51,024 nucleotides of DNA from an uncultured Rubrobacteraceae bacterium (GCA_902806085.1 CADCVH010000017.1:1-51024); one strand, 5' to 3'. Counted from the stretch's first letter, positions 36,688-45,210 are shown. Program-made: numbers and translations. Notes: generated by a model not told the origin, from the sequence alone.

Positions 36688-37310
36688 GCGGTTGCACCGG
36701 TCTGCGCGGGTGTCTCGCCGCCCAGATGCATTCGGGAGGGTGGGAGCCACCGCGCTACAAGCGCCTCAAGCCGAACCTGCTCGGCGCGCTGGAAGGCGAG
36801 GTAATCTAGATCGGTCCTGGCTCCGGCGTAAACCTCAAGTATTACCGGGACAACGTCCATTGGACCGGGGTCGAGCCCAACACCTTTCTGCACGAACGAA
36901 TCCGGCGGAGGGCGGCCGCGCTTGGGATTGCTACCAGGCTGTTGGCCGGGAGCGCAGAGAGCCTCGACCCACCCGATGAGAGTGCCGACGCGGTGGTCGG
37001 CACTCTCGTCCTCTGTTCGGTGGGAGATCAGGCCCGTGCGTTGGCCGAGGTCCTGCGCGTGCTCAAACCGGGCGGTCGCTACGTCTTCGTCGAACACGTG
37101 GCCGCGCCCCTCGGCACCCGGACGCGCCGGATCCAGGAGACCTGGACCCCGATCCTGCGACGCCTCCCCGGAGGTTGCAGCCCAAACCGCGAGACCCGAA
37201 GCGCGATCGAGCGAGCGGGTTTCGGCGCCGTCGCCGATGAGCGCTTCGAGCTGCCGACTGCTCTCGGCATCGCGCTCCCGCACGTCGCGGGAACGGCGAT
37301 CAAACGATGA
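36684..37310 (+). pseudogene. Class I SAM methyltransferase interrupted by an in-frame amber codon
   Basis: Read from ATG 36684, the 208-codon frame encodes a UbiE/menG-type methyltransferase. SAM motif I reads EVI-stop-IGPGSGVNL, where relatives have Glu before IGPG. The stop is TAG at 36807-36809 (codon 42). The frame is otherwise intact: GVEPN, SAESLDPPDESADAVVGTLVLCSV, LAEVLRVLKPGGRYVFVEHVAAP and a normal C-terminus ending at TGA 37308-37310. Either a recent nonsense mutation or readthrough; restart at 36942 would lack the SAM site. It is coupled to the reductase gene. Confidence 0.85.
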
Positions 37311-37485
37311 CCGTGCCCGGTTAGTGCCACGGCCTAGCAGGGGCAATAGTTTGTCCCGATGCGTCGGTCTTTATGCGTGAGCATGGGCTGGGTCCCCGCC
37401 TCGGGTAGGAATACACCCGGCCCGGCCTGCCTGCGCGCCGCCCTTCGGGAGTGCGACGCCAGATCGTTGGCGTAACCACCGATGG

Positions 37486-37851
37486 TCAGTCGGTGTACCG
37501 ATTGGTGTCGGCGCCATCGCGGTGTCGTACGCGGGCGCCGGCCAGGATCTCCGGGGGCATGAGGCGCGCGTTGACGCCCATCCGGTCGCGGTCGCGGTCA
37601 ACGGCGGCCCAGTGCGAGACGCAGCCGCAGTTCCGGCAGCGGTGGAACCCGATGGACCTGCCGCCCCACATGTAGACGTCGGTGGGCGGATCGGGGGGCA
37701 GCATCCGCACTTGGTGAGGCGGGTAGTAGGCCCACAGAACACCGTATCGTCGGCATACCGAGCAGTTGCACTCGGTGACCTCCGAAGGCGGAGTGTCGAC
37801 CTCCAGGCGGACGGACCCGCAATGGCACGAAGCGCTTACACCGGTACTCAT
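37486..37851 (-). CDS. GFA/CENP-V family zinc-binding protein
   Basis: A 121-residue protein with the glutathione-dependent formaldehyde-activating (GFA)/CENP-V fold. Zinc-binding cysteines are visible in SCHCGSVRLEV, ECNCSVCRRYG and HRCRNCGCVSHW. Many members have no proven GFA activity, and this phylum mostly lacks glutathione, so the reaction is open. ATG 37851 follows GGGGGG. It is the last gene of a same-strand set with a methyltransferase, a TrxR-like oxidoreductase and two regulators. Confidence 0.88.
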   Translation of the reverse strand: MSTGVSASCHCGSVRLEVDTPPSEVTECNCSVCRRYGVLWAYYPPHQVRMLPPDPPTDVYMWGGRSIGFHRCRNCGCVSHWAAVDRDRDRMGVNARLMPPEILAGARVRHRDGADTNRYTD

Positions 37852-37903
37852 TACACGGCCCCCCTGTTGAAGCCGAAAAGGCTTTCGGCGGACGGACGGG
37901 TGG

Positions 37904-38551
37904 TCATCGCGCGAGGCGTCTGAGCGCGATGACGTTGTCGGTGACGGTGGCGGACTGCCCGTTCGGGCCGGTGGCCTCCCGTTCCGGTGCACCCACGAAT
38001 TCGCTGTGCCACCGGGCGGGGTCCAGGTCGAGCGCGTCCAGTGATTGCTCTGGGGTCGGGAAGGCCTTGTCCGGGTCGTCCCACGACCAGGGTGCTACCG
38101 AGGCGTGCTCGACGATCAGCAGCAGACCACCGGGGGCCACGGCCCGCGCCGCGGCCTGCAAAACGCGCGTACGCGGGAACTCGACCGGCGAATGCAGGAA
38201 CAGGGCGGAGACCAGATCGAATCGTCCGTCGGGAAAGGTGCTCGCCAGATCGTGCCGCTGGAAGTCGATGAGGTCCGAGACCCCGGCGGCCTCCGCGTTC
38301 CTGGCCGCGCGGGCGAGGACCGTGCCCGACACGTCGACGGCGACCACCCGCCAGCCGCGCCGGGCCAGCCAGACAGCATCATCTCCCTGGGCACAGCCCA
38401 GATCGAGCGCGGTACCTTCGGGTAGCGGCCCGGCAAACCTGACGAGGGCGCCGCTCGGTCTTCCGTTCGACGGTCGTGTGTAAGCTCGGTAGTGCTCCTC
38501 CCAGAACCGCTCGCCCGGGCTGCCGCCCTCGCCGTGAATCTCACCGATCAT
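37904..38551 (-). CDS. Class I SAM-dependent methyltransferase (TehB-like)
   Basis: A 215-residue methyltransferase. Motif I is ALDLGCAQGDDAVWLARRGW, motif II VVAVDVSGTVLARA, and motif IV region FDLVSALFLHS, followed by APGGLLLIVEHAS. The pattern is close to TehB/thiopurine-type detoxifying enzymes that methylate oxyanions or small thiols. The substrate is not deducible. It lies between the oxidoreductase and the GFA-like gene on the same strand. Confidence 0.88.
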   Translation of the reverse strand: MIGEIHGEGGSPGERFWEEHYRAYTRPSNGRPSGALVRFAGPLPEGTALDLGCAQGDDAVWLARRGWRVVAVDVSGTVLARAARNAEAAGVSDLIDFQRHDLASTFPDGRFDLVSALFLHSPVEFPRTRVLQAAARAVAPGGLLLIVEHASVAPWSWDDPDKAFPTPEQSLDALDLDPARWHSEFVGAPEREATGPNGQSATVTDNVIALRRLAR

Positions 38552-38647
38552 CGTCGCCCTTCTTTTCTTTACCCGGCTCGTCCGCCGTGTTGGGTAGCTG
38601 CGGGCCCACGAAGGCGGGACCTCGGTCGATACGGCCAGAGGGATTTG

Positions 38648-39646
38648 TCAAGATCGCCTCGCTCCCGCGGTGGACGACAGACGGTCCCGGTGGGCGGCGA
38701 CGGCCTCCCGCGTGTCCTCGGCTATTAGATCGGCGTTGATGGCCGCCCCGGCCATCACGCCGGCACTGGCGGAACCGAGGACCTGCGCGCTGGGGTCGGT
38801 CACGTTCCCGGCCACCCACACCCCGGGCACGGCGGTGAGGCCCATAGCGTCGGCGTCGATGTGCTCGCCCATGCCGGAGGGATGGGTGGTCGTCGCAAGG
38901 CCGAGGCCGGCGAGCATTCCGGCACGGGCGGCGAAGCGCGGCCCGACGACGACGGCACTACGCGAGATGACCTCGCCGTTTCGCAGCCGGACACCCGTGA
39001 GCCGGTCTTCGTGGACTTCGAGCGAGGCGACCTCGCCTTCAACGACCGTGATGCCGCGCGCCGCGAGCTGCTCCGCCTGCTCGTCGGTGGGCTCGGGCGC
39101 GGTGTGCAGGAAAAGCGTCAGGTCCTCGGTCAACTGCCGGAACAGCAACGCCTGGTGCACGGCCATTGGGCCCGATGCCAGGACGCCGACCGGCTGGTCC
39201 CGGACCTCCCACCCGTGGCAGTACGGGCAGTGCAAAACGTCGCGCCCCCAGCGCTCCCTGACCCCCGCAACGTCCGGCAGCTCGTCGACGAGCCCCGTGG
39301 TGACCAGCAGCCGCCGCGCGCCGACCCGGCGGCCGTCCTCCAGCGTGACGGCGAAGCCTCCCCCGTCGACGGACCCGGCCGAGGCTACGCGCCCGTCGAT
39401 CACCCGCGCGCCGTAGCCGCGGGCCTCCTCCCGCCCTACCCGCAGCAGCTCTGCCGGGTCCGTGCCGTCGCGGGTGAGGAACCCGTGGACCCCCGAGGCG
39501 GGCGCGTTGCGCGGCCGGCCGGCGTCGACGACGAGCACCGAGCGCCGGGACCTACCAAGCATCAGCGCCCCGCCGAGACCGGCGGCGCCGCCGCCGACCA
39601 CCACGACGTCGTACGTTACGAGATCTTGGGCATCCGTCATTTGCAT
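38648..39646 (-). CDS. Thioredoxin-reductase-like FAD/NAD(P) oxidoreductase
   Basis: A 332-residue flavoprotein with an N-terminal FAD site (VVVVGGGAAGLGGALMLGR), the redox pair CPYC at 140-143 followed by HGWEV, an NAD(P) region beginning VGVLASGP and the C-terminal FAD contact GVWVAGNVTDPSAQ. It is of the stand-alone TrxR-like group, often next to Rrf2 regulators, which may not use thioredoxin. ATG 39646 follows GAAGGAG. The gene is 55 bases after the Rrf2 gene. Confidence 0.92.
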   Translation of the reverse strand: MQMTDAQDLVTYDVVVVGGGAAGLGGALMLGRSRRSVLVVDAGRPRNAPASGVHGFLTRDGTDPAELLRVGREEARGYGARVIDGRVASAGSVDGGGFAVTLEDGRRVGARRLLVTTGLVDELPDVAGVRERWGRDVLHCPYCHGWEVRDQPVGVLASGPMAVHQALLFRQLTEDLTLFLHTAPEPTDEQAEQLAARGITVVEGEVASLEVHEDRLTGVRLRNGEVISRSAVVVGPRFAARAGMLAGLGLATTTHPSGMGEHIDADAMGLTAVPGVWVAGNVTDPSAQVLGSASAGVMAGAAINADLIAEDTREAVAAHRDRLSSTAGARRS

Positions 39647-39701
39647 CTTGTTCTCCTTCGTCCATGAATTTCCGTTCCGTGGTTGCCACCCGACGCGCTT
39701 C

Positions 39702-40178
39702 TCAAAGGGGGCGGAGCAGGGGTGGGCCGCGCGTTGCCTGCAGATCGGGGCTCTCACGCTCTTCGCGGCTCCCGCGCTCGGCCTCGGCGAGCTGGGCGAT
39801 GCTGTAGCGGCCAAAGACTCCTTCGAGCGCGACGCGCGCCTCCTCCCAGACCTTGCCCGTCGGGCACGGCGGCGCATCATCTACGTGGCGACCGCCTCCC
39901 TCCGAATACCGGTCCGGGCGGACCCTGCCATCCAGGATCTCCACGATGTCTAGCACCGTCACTTCCTCGGCCGGTATCGCCAGGCAATACCCACCGTGCG
40001 CCCCGCGACGGCTCCTAAGGATGCCGCCGCGCCGCAACTCCCCGAAGATTTGCCCGAGAAACCGCTCCGGTATCCTTTGACGGCGCGCGATCTCGGCCAC
40101 CCCAAGCGGCCCGCGCCCGCCCAAAGCGATCTCCACCATGGCCCTCGCCGCGTACTTGCTCTTCTGCGTCAGCCTCAC
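39702..40178 (-). CDS. Rrf2 family transcriptional regulator
   Basis: A 158-residue winged-helix regulator (KSKYAARAMVEIALGGRG, IARRQRIPERFLGQIFGELRRGGILRS- type HTH, shown in part, then GAHGGYCLA). The three-cysteine cluster that binds [2Fe-2S] in IscR/NsrR is absent; only one Cys lies in the usual region (APPCPTGKVW), so it is more CymR-like. GTG 40178 starts at the usual RLTQKS block; a GTG at 40196 is possible. It lies 21 bases after the XRE-cupin gene. Confidence 0.88.
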   Translation of the reverse strand: MRLTQKSKYAARAMVEIALGGRGPLGVAEIARRQRIPERFLGQIFGELRRGGILRSRRGAHGGYCLAIPAEEVTVLDIVEILDGRVRPDRYSEGGGRHVDDAPPCPTGKVWEEARVALEGVFGRYSIAQLAEAERGSREERESPDLQATRGPPLLRPL

Positions 40179-40199
40179 GCTAAAGCCACCCGCCACGCC

Positions 40200-40895
40200 T
40201 CAAATTTCGCGCCGCCCGCCCGCGTCCGCCCCTCCAAACTCGCGATGTCCCTCCCTGAACGGGTGGGGGCGCTTGGGGGACCCCCCTCCATGGGTACACG
40301 GCACGCACGAGACCATCAAAACTTCCGCGTCCTCCTCGGAGAAAACGTCGAAGCGATGCCGCAACCCGGCATCGAAAAAGGCCGCGTCTCCGGGTTCGAG
40401 GACCGTCCTCTCGTTGCCTAAAGTGAGCCTGAGCCTCCCCTTGAGCATGTACAGCCACTCCTGGCCGCCGTGCTCGTGGTCGTGGTGCTCGGTGTCCACC
40501 CGGTCGGCCGGAAAAACGACCTTCACGGCCGTAAGCCCCTCCGGTCCGGCCTCCGGCATAAGCGGCTGAAAGCGCAGCGCCCAACTTTCGTAGAAAGGGG
40601 CCTCAGCCCCCCTCACCACCGTGCCCGGCCCCGGCTGCTCGGGTTCCTCGAAAAGCTCGTCGAAGGGGACGCCCAGGCCGAAGGCCAGCCTCAACAACCC
40701 GTCCAAAGAGGGCTGTCTTTCCCCGGACTCCAGCCGCGATAAGTGGGCCACCGATGTGCCCGACGCCTCGGCCAGAGCCTCGAGCGTCATGTCCCGGTCC
40801 CTGCGCGCCCGCCGAATCTTTGCCCCAAGCCCCGAGAGCACGCGCCCTACCCGATCCTCTGCGGGCCTCTCGCCCGCCGTGCCTAAAGTCTCCAT
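40200..40895 (-). CDS. XRE-family regulator with C-terminal cupin sensor domain
   Basis: Residues about 25-85 form an HTH_3 domain (KIRRARRDRDMTLEALAEAS and GTSVAHLSRLESGERQPSL). A cupin_2 domain follows (HHDHEHGGQEWLYMLKGRL, with metal-binding His and Glu, and EPGDAAFFDAGLRHRF). Such proteins sense small ligands. ATG 40895 lies six bases after TACAGT on the same strand, so the message may be leaderless. It heads a same-strand run of Rrf2, oxidoreductase, methyltransferase and GFA-like genes. Confidence 0.9.
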   Translation of the reverse strand: METLGTAGERPAEDRVGRVLSGLGAKIRRARRDRDMTLEALAEASGTSVAHLSRLESGERQPSLDGLLRLAFGLGVPFDELFEEPEQPGPGTVVRGAEAPFYESWALRFQPLMPEAGPEGLTAVKVVFPADRVDTEHHDHEHGGQEWLYMLKGRLRLTLGNERTVLEPGDAAFFDAGLRHRFDVFSEEDAEVLMVSCVPCTHGGGSPKRPHPFREGHREFGGADAGGRREI

Positions 40896-40973
40896 GCCGA
40901 CACTGTACCACAAAGACAATTTATTAGCGCAAATTTTTTGTCACGACGCTGTGAACCGTCCGCCCCTACTGCT

Positions 40974-41160
40974 CCGCACGACTTCGGGTACATCTTCGCC
41001 CACCGGCTTGCGGCGGTGACCGGTAACGACGCCTACGAGTTGGAGCGCGGGCTGGGCACGGCTCCCAACGCTACATCCGGCGCTACACCAAGCCTCCGAG
41101 AGCGTGGCCGCCGGCTACGTGGATAGGTTTTTGAGTTGGGAGGACGGGAAAAACCATTCT
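40974..41160 (+). pseudogene. Remnant of a tyrosine recombinase C-terminal domain
   Basis: Translation in shifting frames gives HDFGYIFAHRLAAVTGNDAYELERGLG, then SQRYIRRYTKP, then ESVAAGYVDRFLSWEDG, which together read as the end of a phage-type integrase (given here in parts). The catalytic HxxRH is destroyed (HDFGY), and at least two frameshifts separate the blocks. No N-terminal half is found upstream. It is a fossil of an integrated element, distinct from the intact recombinase at 1082. Confidence 0.6.
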
Positions 41161-41277
41161 AGTCAGTACGTGTTACGTTGTCTGGTTCCAACCTAAGCTG
41201 TCTCGCTACGAGCGGTTTCGTCGCGGATACTTGCCGGATTTTGCAAAGACGGTGAACCCCGAGATCCGAACCGCCTC

Positions 41278-41327
41278 ACGCAAGCCTCGCCACGATGTCC
41301 GGGATGCGTGGCCGGACCGAGAATGAC
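41278..41327 (+). repeat. Left copy of a 50-bp inverted repeat (IR-L)
   Basis: This segment matches the reverse complement of 42219-42268 at 42 of 50 positions; its core (CCTCGCCAC, ATGTCCGGGATGC, TGGCCGGACC blocks) has only two differences in 35. The pair encloses the GNAT gene. No transposase is present between the copies. Confidence 0.85.
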
Positions 41328-41393
41328 TAGAGGAGAAACGCGCGTCGACGATGGGTCTCCCGGAGCAACGTTGGCTTTCGGACGGGGCTTTCT

Positions 41394-42188
41394 CTAGGAG
41401 GTCTCGGGTTGTGGCGCGGGCTGAAACAACACCAGCTCGTCCGCGGGGACGAAGCCCAGTTTGGCCGCCAGGCGCAGCGAGGCAGGGTTGGTCTCCTCGG
41501 CCGACCACACCGGCTCCTTGCCGCGCCGGCGCATCTCGGCGACCATCCACGAGACGCACCGCGCGGCGTGGCCCCTCTTTCTGTGGCCCGCGAGCGTTTC
41601 GATCGCGATGTCCCACAACCCCTCGGTTTCGTCCTCCGCGCAGCAGAACGAGACCGGGCGCCCGTCGGCCAGCGACGCGGCCACGGGGGCTTTCCTGCCG
41701 ACGGCGCTTTCCAGGTACGAAAGGAGCTCCTCGGGGAGGCCATCCGCCGCGGCGTCCAGGTCCGGCGCCCCGAACGGCTTTACCTCCCGTTCGGCCAATC
41801 GAGGGAGCCGGGAGGCGTCGCCCAGCAGGTGGACGATCACGCGCGTCGCCGTCCAACCCGGCAGGGCGCCGACGACGCGGGGCGCCCCTTCCTGGGTGGC
41901 GAGAACCTCGCCCCCGTCCCGGTTGCGCCTCGCCGCTTCCCTCACGGCCTCCTCCGAAGGACGACCCACGACGCAGAACCACCGGTCTTCCCTTTCCTCG
42001 AGTTCTCTGGCCACGAAGCTCGGGCCGTATCGCTCTTCTTCGAGCCCGAGCAGCTCGCACCGATTCGAGAGCAGCATCGATCTGGCATAGAGATACCGGG
42101 GAACGTCCGGCAGAGACTTGGCCAAACTCTCCATGCGCGGCTCGGTAGGTGCCACTAGCCCCCGATCTTCCGTCAACCCGTCAGGCAC
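41394..42188 (-). CDS. GNAT family N-acetyltransferase
   Basis: A 264-residue protein. The C-terminal 90 residues are a GNAT domain with the acetyl-CoA loop HRKRGHAARCVSWMV (Q/RxxGxG/A type) and NPASLRLAAKLGF. The N-terminal half matches no family I know. The start is uncertain: GTG 42188, GTG 42155 or ATG 42134. The gene is alone between the two 50-bp inverted repeats, so it may be a mobile or duplicated cassette. The substrate is unknown. Confidence 0.8.
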   Translation of the reverse strand: MPDGLTEDRGLVAPTEPRMESLAKSLPDVPRYLYARSMLLSNRCELLGLEEERYGPSFVARELEEREDRWFCVVGRPSEEAVREAARRNRDGGEVLATQEGAPRVVGALPGWTATRVIVHLLGDASRLPRLAEREVKPFGAPDLDAAADGLPEELLSYLESAVGRKAPVAASLADGRPVSFCCAEDETEGLWDIAIETLAGHRKRGHAARCVSWMVAEMRRRGKEPVWSAEETNPASLRLAAKLGFVPADELVLFQPAPQPETS

Positions 42189-42218
42189 ATTCTATCCGCC
42201 CGGGTGACGCTCTTTACC

Positions 42219-42268
42219 GTCACCGTTGGTCCGGCCATGCATCCCGGACATTGTGGCGAGGTTTGCCT
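42219..42268 (-). repeat. Right copy of a 50-bp inverted repeat (IR-R)
   Basis: Inverted partner of 41278-41327. Similarity outside the 50 bp fades but can still be traced at the level of the encoded peptide (GHASRT-x-WRGL reading outward from both copies). Confidence 0.85.
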
Positions 42269-42729
42269 CACAGAATCGCAATCACGTCTAACCCAGTGGT
42301 CGCCGCCCAGGTCCGCCGCGGCCACGGAGTTCGGGGACCTGCCCACCTTGCGGGACGTCGCCTTGCCGAACGAGCCGTCACGGCGAGCCCGTCTCCCCCG
42401 CCGACGCACCGTTCTTTCTTTCCCAGGCGGGCGATCAGGGCGCCCGGGAAGGCCCCGACGAATCGCTCCTCCTGGTGGGGGTGGAGGGGCGGGCCGGGTG
42501 TGCGGGGCGGCACGAGGTACTCGAAGCCGAGCACCTCGCCGCCGGTGTCCCGGGCGGTCTTCGTGAAGGCCGGTCGGTCGCCCGTATCCTGCAACCGGAC
42601 GGCGGCCCGCCGATCCGGGCCTCCGCCGGGGTCGAGCGCCCGGTGCCCGGTCGTGATCGCCCGGTACAGCCGGTACGGCGCCGGCGCTCTTACGTCTTCC
42701 GGCTCCCAAGCGCTCAACCCTCCAGCCAC
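42268..42729 (-). pseudogene. Degenerate cupin-domain fragment
   Basis: Part of this open frame reads GGEVLGFEYLVPPRTPGPPL followed by HPHQEERF, which resembles the first cupin motif (PPxHxHPxQEERF) with two residues missing. The second motif cannot be found in frame, and the remainder is Arg/Ala-rich without homology. I take it as a decayed cupin gene; it could also be chance resemblance. Confidence 0.35.
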
Positions 42730-43063
42730 GGACGCGCGGGAATAGATGCCGATGCCCCGCTAGAGATCGGCGCCCGTGGGCTCCTAGGCCACCGCCGAGC
42801 TTAGAAGGCCTGCCCCGTGCCTACCGGCGCCTTCGAGTCGAAGATACGCGACGCCCGCGCGGAGCGAGGACTGTCAGAATCGATGCTCCGCGCGAAATCG
42901 GGCCAACAATCGCGCAACACTGGGGCCGCCGTTGAACCTGGCAGGGATAGAGAAATCGTAGAACCTAGCCGATCACGCGGACCACGGGAGGCTCGAGCTC
43001 CAACTCTAGGCGGCCGCATGCTCATGCCTGTTGGGCGACCCCGATGTGTTCCGAGCGGGCCGG
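42730..43063. other. Intergenic region
   Basis: About 330 bases with no supported gene on either strand. Short open frames continue into it from the antisense of the next gene. Confidence 0.35.
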
Positions 43064-43576
43064 TCAGCAATCGAACACGGACCAGCACACCTCGTTGCGC
43101 AACCTCTGGTCGTCCAGCACGAGTTCTCGGATCTCGCCGGGAAGTTGCGCCCGCTGCCACAGGCACTCAAGGCGACCGGCCCGCTGTCTCTCTCCTTCGG
43201 GGGCCGCCGCGCGCGCGGCCCTGATCGCGTAGGCCGCCGCGCCCAGTTCGTGGGCCGGCACGTGGGATACCGCCACGGCTTGACCGGCGGCAAGGGCCGC
43301 CTGCTTTGCGGCGCCCGACACCTCCCGGGCCGCCGCGTTCGCGAAAGCGGCCGCGCGGGCTTGCGTCATCGTGATCTCACCCCGCGCCCAGGCGCGCGCC
43401 AATTCGATCGCGCGGCGCGGCCGGTCGTCACCGGGGCGCATTTGCTCGAAGTGGTGCAGCACATGCTCGGCACAATCGGCCGCCCAGACCGCGAGGCGGT
43501 GATGATCGGCGTCCCGTAGGGTACCGCCCCGACGCACGGTCACAAGCCGAGGGTCCCGCTCCTTACCGAAAATCAT
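43064..43576 (-). CDS. Imm-5-like putative immunity protein
   Basis: A 170-residue, Ala-rich helical protein. The pattern DADHHRLAVWAADCAEHVL, DDRPRRAIELARAWARGEI, ARAAAFANAAAREV and AGQAVAVSHVPAHELGAAAYA is that of the putative immunity proteins often annotated Imm-5-like. No cognate toxin is nearby, and a different function is possible. It overlaps the erythromycin-esterase-family gene by four bases (ATGA), the third member of a coupled trio. Confidence 0.75.
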   Translation of the reverse strand: MIFGKERDPRLVTVRRGGTLRDADHHRLAVWAADCAEHVLHHFEQMRPGDDRPRRAIELARAWARGEITMTQARAAAFANAAAREVSGAAKQAALAAGQAVAVSHVPAHELGAAAYAIRAARAAAPEGERQRAGRLECLWQRAQLPGEIRELVLDDQRLRNEVCWSVFDC

Positions 43577-44886
43577 TCGTCTGCCCGGTCCCGTTCTTCC
43601 CGCCCAACTATGTCTTTGATGAGTAGCACCCCATCGGTCCCGTCGAGACGGTCGGGGTCCAGTGCGAAGTAGCCATGGTTGCTCGACGCGTCGGTGCGTG
43701 GGGTCAACTTCGTGCCCGTGCTTCGGAAGGTTTCCGCCAGGCGTCTCGAGTCGAAGATGCAGCGGTCTTCCGCGACGGCATAGAGCGCTTCTTCGAGCGT
43801 GCCGGGCTTCGGGATGCCAAGTCCCTGGTCTACCGCAGAGCCTAAAGCCGAGGCCAAAAAGGCGTATTGGCTACCCATCTGGGCGGCGGCCATTGCCCCA
43901 GCGCACCACCACGCGAGCGTCGCGCCCCCCAGATCTCCCCACCCGTCGGGCAGCAGCCACTCGCTCCGGTGCCTCTGCAGGTGCAGGTTCTGGGCGAAGA
44001 CCAGCGTGGGCCCCCGCCGCGCCTCCCGGTCGGCTATGGCCTGCAGGTTGGCGAACATCATCGCGTCGCGCTGGCCCAGGAGTCGGGATAGCTGGGCGGC
44101 ACGGGGTCCGGAGGCGTCGGCCATCCCGGCGTGGTAGCGGAGCAGGCCGGCCGCCGTGCGGCCGTGGAGCCGCGCGCGCCACCAATCTCCTTGCGACGAG
44201 GCGGCGACGAGCCCCGGCGACTCGGCGGTCAGCAAGGCGACGAGGTCGTCGGCGAGAAGGCGCAGCTCGTTGGCTTCGCGGGACGCCCCGACGGACCGGG
44301 AGGGGTCCATGGTCGCGGCGGGGTCCGTCCAGCGCCCATCGTCGCCAACGAGACCCACGATGGTCTCCAGGGTACATGGCAGCAAGGCGGCTTCGAGGTA
44401 GGCCGAGAGGTAGCCGTGGAGCGCGGCGAGCGCTTGGCGGGGGCTGGCGGCTCCCGTGATCTCGATGGGCGCGTCGAAACCGTAGAACCCCAGCCCGTCC
44501 TCCTGGGCGCGGTTTCGGTTGTGCTCCCTCATCCAGGCGACCAGCTCGCGGTTCGCCCCCGATTCCCTAAACCCGTGGCTGAAGCCGGTCGCCACCACCG
44601 CATCGAGCGGGCCCTCGCCCCCAGCGACGTAGGCGTCGACCGTAAGCGCCGCCAGGCAGTCGCTCTCGATCGCGATCGATCGGTATCCCTCGCGCTCGAC
44701 GAGTCGCCGGAATACCTGGTTGCGCAGTCGCGGGAACTCCTCCTCCCCGTGCGTCGGCTCGCCGAGGCCCAGCAGCCGGGGCTTCGTCTCAAGCGCCCCG
44801 AGGAAGTGATGGAGTGCGTCCCCGAGATCTTCTCCTCCGTCGGCGTCAAAACACCAGCCCCCGCCGACCGTCGAACCGGCGCTCAT
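43573..44886 (-). CDS. Erythromycin esterase family protein
   Basis: A 437-residue member of the Ere/YbfO superfamily. The active-site segment LGLGEPTHGEEEFPRLRNQV puts Glu43, His46 and Arg55 at positions equivalent to those implicated in EreB, with Glu74 in IAIESD and VFAQNLHLQR supplying a later His. Family members hydrolyse macrolide lactones, but many are uncharacterised and may act on other esters. It overlaps the genes on both sides by four bases and is divergent from a TioE-type regulator. Confidence 0.85.
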   Translation of the reverse strand: MSAGSTVGGGWCFDADGGEDLGDALHHFLGALETKPRLLGLGEPTHGEEEFPRLRNQVFRRLVEREGYRSIAIESDCLAALTVDAYVAGGEGPLDAVVATGFSHGFRESGANRELVAWMREHNRNRAQEDGLGFYGFDAPIEITGAASPRQALAALHGYLSAYLEAALLPCTLETIVGLVGDDGRWTDPAATMDPSRSVGASREANELRLLADDLVALLTAESPGLVAASSQGDWWRARLHGRTAAGLLRYHAGMADASGPRAAQLSRLLGQRDAMMFANLQAIADREARRGPTLVFAQNLHLQRHRSEWLLPDGWGDLGGATLAWWCAGAMAAAQMGSQYAFLASALGSAVDQGLGIPKPGTLEEALYAVAEDRCIFDSRRLAETFRSTGTKLTPRTDASSNHGYFALDPDRLDGTDGVLLIKDIVGREERDRADE

Positions 44887-45146
44887 CGGGTGGCCTCCGG
44901 CTGGCCCATCTCGCTCGCGTCGACCAGGCGCAGCGTGCCGACTACCCGGTGATCGGAGTCGCGAAGCTCGTGCTCGGCGGGCTGCGTCAGGTCCATCTTC
45001 GGCAACCAGGCCGTCCAGAACCCGAGGGTGCGGCGCAGTTCCGCGTCGGGATCGTTCGGCAGCAGGCCCAGATCCAGATCGATGACGAGCCGCATGGACC
45101 CGGGATTTTCCTCGGGCCGGTCGCCACGTGAAGGTCCGGCGGACAT
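44883..45146 (-). CDS. Small conserved protein of unknown function, first gene of the Ere-like trio
   Basis: An 87-residue acidic protein with no known domain. The central part (MRLVIDLDLGLLPNDPDAEL, LRRTLGFWTAWLPKMDL, HRVVGTLRLVD) looks like a compact alpha/beta unit of a kind I associate with actinobacterial hypothetical proteins. ATG 45146 follows GGGAGG by seven bases. Its end overlaps the esterase-family start by four bases, so it probably acts in the same process. Confidence 0.7.
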   Translation of the reverse strand: MSAGPSRGDRPEENPGSMRLVIDLDLGLLPNDPDAELRRTLGFWTAWLPKMDLTQPAEHELRDSDHRVVGTLRLVDASEMGQPEATR

Positions 45147-45191
45147 AAACAAACCTCCCGTTCCTTGACTACACAACGCCCTTAATTGTAT

Positions 45192-45210
45192 CGTTGAACC
45201 CTCCGTTGAA
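45192..45210. promoter_or_regulatory. Direct repeat in the divergent MerR/Ere-like promoter region
   Basis: CGTTGAA occurs at 45192-45198 and 45204-45210, 12 bases apart, in the 119-base gap between the divergent genes. TTGACT (45165-45170) and TATCGT (45189-45194), 18 apart, could be a + strand promoter. These are candidate binding sites for the two HTH domains of the regulator. Confidence 0.4.
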
